8,289 bases of DNA from contig CALFYU010000316.1 in assembly GCA_937952455.1 (NCBI GenBank), positions 1 through 8,289 on the forward strand, given 5' to 3'. Of the stretch, positions 6,871 to 8,289 are shown piece after piece. Source of the DNA: an uncultured Planctomycetaceae bacterium (GTDB lineage Bacteria; Planctomycetota; Planctomycetia; Planctomycetales; Planctomycetaceae). Below the pieces are notes generated by a model. The model made no database searches and was not told the origin of the DNA. It saw nothing but the letters and a program-made list of their open reading frames with translations. Each line of letters begins with the position of its first letter. Position 1 is the stretch's first letter. The translations under genes were made by a program, and so were the position numbers.

Positions 6871-6897
6871 GCCCAGTCGTTCCTCACCCGCTAATAG
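6868..6897 (+). other. Three clustered in-frame stop codons inside the DUF1549 domain
   Basis: In the frame of the upstream and downstream coding parts the codons read GAG-TAA-GCC-CAG-TCG-TTC, then CTC-ACC-CGC-TAA-TAG-GAA. The sense codons between the stops give AQSFLTR, as expected for DUF1549. Each stop is one substitution from a Gln codon (CAA, CAA, CAG), and also one from Glu or Lys codons. Other genes here end in TAA, TAG and TGA, so these are ordinary stops in this genome. AGGA at 6896-6899 is weakly ribosome-binding-site-like, but no in-frame ATG or GTG follows at a usable distance. Confidence 0.9.
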
Positions 6898-6927
6898 GAA
6901 CACAAACGCAGCCTGCTCATCGACCAG

Positions 6928-8208
6928 TTGCTCGATACGGATGACTTCGCCTCGTATTGGACGCTCAAGTGGGGCGACATCCTGCGTTCCAACAGCAAAA
7001 AGCTCAACGCCAAAGGGGTGCACAAGTTCCGCCGCTGGATCTACGACGCCGTCCGCACCGACAAACCGTTGGACCAATTCGCACGGGAACTGCTAACCGC
7101 TCGCGGCAGCGTCTATGAGAACCCGCCGGCCAACTATTGGCGAGCCAGTCGCGATCCGCTGGACGCGACCGAAACGACCGCGCAGTTGTTCCTGGGCATT
7201 CGCATCCAGTGCGCCAAATGCCACAACCACCCGTTTGAGAAGTGGACGCAGGACAACTACTACGGCATCGGCGCCGTCTTCGCCCGCGTGGGCCGCAAGC
7301 CCGGGTTTGAAGCAGACGATGAGATCATCTTTGTCAGCAATTCCGGTGAAGTAAAACAACCCCGCACCGGCGAGACGATGAAGCCGCACCTGCTGCTCAA
7401 AGGGGACGTCGACGTGCCTGCCGACCAGGACCGCCGCGAGGTCTTCGCTGAGTGGCTGACCGCGCCGGATAACCCCTTCTTCGCCAAAGTGGCCGTCAAC
7501 CGTATTTGGGGGCACCTGATGGGTCGCGGCATTGTCGAACCGGTCGACGATTTCCGCGATTCCAATCCCCCCTCCAACGCCCCGCTGCTGGACAAATTGG
7601 CGGAAGACTTCATCGCCAACAACTACAGCCGCAAATGGGCGATCCGCACGATCATGAACAGCCGGACCTATCAGCTGAGTTCGCGGAAGAACGATTTCAA
7701 CGACGACGACGAGATCTATAACTCGCACGCCGGCACGCGGATGCTGAGTGCCGAGCAGCTGCTCGACGCCATCTGCCAAGTGACCTCAGTGCCGGAGAAC
7801 TTTGCCGGCCTGCCGGTTGGTGTGCGGGCGGTCGAACTGCCCGATCCGCCCACGGATCACTACTTCCTCAAGATCTTCGGCCAGCCGCAACGCGAAATGG
7901 CCTGTGCTTGCGAACGCAGCAACGAATCGAACCTGTCGCAAGCGCTGCAAATGATCAACGGGCCGGTCGTGCACAACAAGCTACGGGACGACAACGGCCG
8001 CATCGCCGCCGCCATCGCCGCCGGCAAGGACAACGCCACGATCATCAACGAGCTGTATCTCGCCGCCCTCAGCCGTCCACCGGCCGAATCCGAATTGGCC
8101 GCCGCACTGAAGCACGTCGGCGAAAACCAGGACAAAGAACGCCGCATGGCGCTGGAAGACGTCGGCTGGGCGCTGCTGAATTCCAAGGAATTCCTGTTCC
8201 AGCACTGA
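6928..8208 (+). CDS. C-terminal part: rest of DUF1549 with CXXCH haem motif, and DUF1553
   Basis: This is the continuation, in the same frame, of the part ending at 6870. The open frame resumes at 6898 and the first possible start is TTG 6928, with no convincing ribosome binding site, so independent translation is doubtful. From TTG it has 426 residues. Residues 1-20 continue DUF1549 (DDFASYWTLKWGDILR). C95-A-K-C-H99 followed by NHPFEKWTQDNYYG is the conserved CXXCH segment of the family. DUF1553 follows from about 170 (EVFAEWLTAPDNPFFAKVAVNRIW) to the end, with ERSNESNLSQALQMINGP at about 329-346 and the typical ending ALLNSKEFLFQH. The C-terminus is complete (TGA). No signal peptide is present, so alone it would be cytoplasmic and could not receive haem by the normal periplasmic route. 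Confidence 0.7.
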   Translation: MLDTDDFASYWTLKWGDILRSNSKKLNAKGVHKFRRWIYDAVRTDKPLDQFARELLTARGSVYENPPANYWRASRDPLDATETTAQLFLGIRIQCAKCHNHPFEKWTQDNYYGIGAVFARVGRKPGFEADDEIIFVSNSGEVKQPRTGETMKPHLLLKGDVDVPADQDRREVFAEWLTAPDNPFFAKVAVNRIWGHLMGRGIVEPVDDFRDSNPPSNAPLLDKLAEDFIANNYSRKWAIRTIMNSRTYQLSSRKNDFNDDDEIYNSHAGTRMLSAEQLLDAICQVTSVPENFAGLPVGVRAVELPDPPTDHYFLKIFGQPQREMACACERSNESNLSQALQMINGPVVHNKLRDDNGRIAAAIAAGKDNATIINELYLAALSRPPAESELAAALKHVGENQDKERRMALEDVGWALLNSKEFLFQH

Positions 8209-8228
8209 TCGCCCTGATCACCGTCCAC

Positions 8229-8250
8229 CCCCCGGCAAAGCCGGGGGCTA
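8229..8250 (-). repeat. REP-like palindrome downstream of the DUF1553 gene
   Basis: CCCCCGGC (8229-8236) and GCCGGGGG (8240-8247) form a perfect 8-bp stem with an AAA loop, 20 bases after the stop codon. On the minus strand GTAG overlaps the foot of the hairpin (GTAGCCCCCGGC), the GTRG-plus-palindrome layout of known REP elements. The GGGGCT edge also matches the hairpin at 498-521. With no T-run on either side, it is less likely to be a simple terminator, though it may act as a 3' boundary. Confidence 0.5.
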
Positions 8251-8289
8251 CGGGAAAACGCTCCAACCCCAACCAAACCCCTCAGCCCC

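Larger units (their letters stand above)
5737..8208 (+). pseudogene. DUF1549/DUF1553 cytochrome-like secreted protein, interrupted by three in-frame stops
   Basis: Read as one frame, 5737-8208 gives 823 codons plus a stop, about the usual length for planctomycete DUF1549/DUF1553 proteins with Ig-like domains. Order: signal peptide, Ig-like (BIG2-type), haem-like CX4CH segment, second Ig-like domain, DUF1549 with CXXCH, then DUF1553. The DUF1549 region is broken by TAA at 6868-6870 and tandem TAA-TAG at 6892-6897. Residues between and after the stops (AQSFLTR, EHKRSLLIDQLL) still match the family, and the halves share a frame, so nothing is shifted or missing. The domain order is known for the family; the function is not established. 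Either the gene is newly inactivated, the stops are read through, or the sequence is wrong. The two open parts are listed separately. Confidence 0.72.

Noticed and set aside
6868..6897. Alternative genetic code with TAA/TAG read as Gln
   Set aside because: The cupin gene ends in TAA and the PPC gene in TAG at the expected protein ends, so both are normal stops here.
6310..7077. Long open frame on the minus strand crossing the stop cluster
   Set aside because: It is antisense to recognisable DUF1549 sequence on both sides and has no family-like features. The minus-strand frame at 7093-7779 was rejected likewise.

Overview
The window looks like a chromosomal segment of a planctomycete (Planctomycetota). 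The strongest evidence is a DUF1549/DUF1553 gene with bacterial Ig-like domains and haem-c motifs, preceded by a secreted PPC-domain protein. Both families are greatly expanded in that phylum. The DNA is GC-rich with G/C-ending codons. The genus cannot be fixed from this sequence alone.

Layout, left to right. (1) 1-411, minus strand: the 5' part of a REP-associated Y1 (HUH) transposase gene that runs off the left edge. (2) 432-558: a cluster of REP-like palindromes just upstream of it, three of which share a TAAA loop and AG...CT edges. (3) 624-2876, minus strand: a two-gene unit, read right to left, with a phosphomannose-isomerase-like cupin protein followed by a xylose-isomerase-type TIM-barrel sugar isomerase/epimerase. 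An inverted repeat behind the second gene may end the transcript. (4) 2877-3320: a divergent intergenic region with a good sigma-70-type promoter for the rightward genes, overlapping dyads that look like operators, and a weaker candidate leftward promoter. (5) 3321-5624, plus strand: a secreted PPC/Ig-like protein. (6) 5737-8208, plus strand: a secreted DUF1549/DUF1553 cytochrome-like protein, interrupted by three in-frame stop codons within 30 bases (TAA at 6868, TAA-TAG at 6892-6897). No frameshift separates the halves. (7) 8229-8250: a GC-rich palindrome next to a GTAG tetranucleotide, resembling a REP, just after the last gene.

The leftward pair are predicted cytoplasmic enzymes of sugar or sugar-phosphate metabolism. 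The rightward pair are predicted exported proteins of the planctomycete PPC/DUF1549/DUF1553 system, whose biochemical role is not established. The DUF1501 gene that usually follows is not visible in the 81 bases left.

The most notable points are the clustered, frame-preserving nonsense codons in the DUF1549 region and the RAYT-linked palindromes, whose stems vary while loop and edges stay constant. I see no clear evidence of a wholly new system, CRISPR array, rRNA or tRNA.
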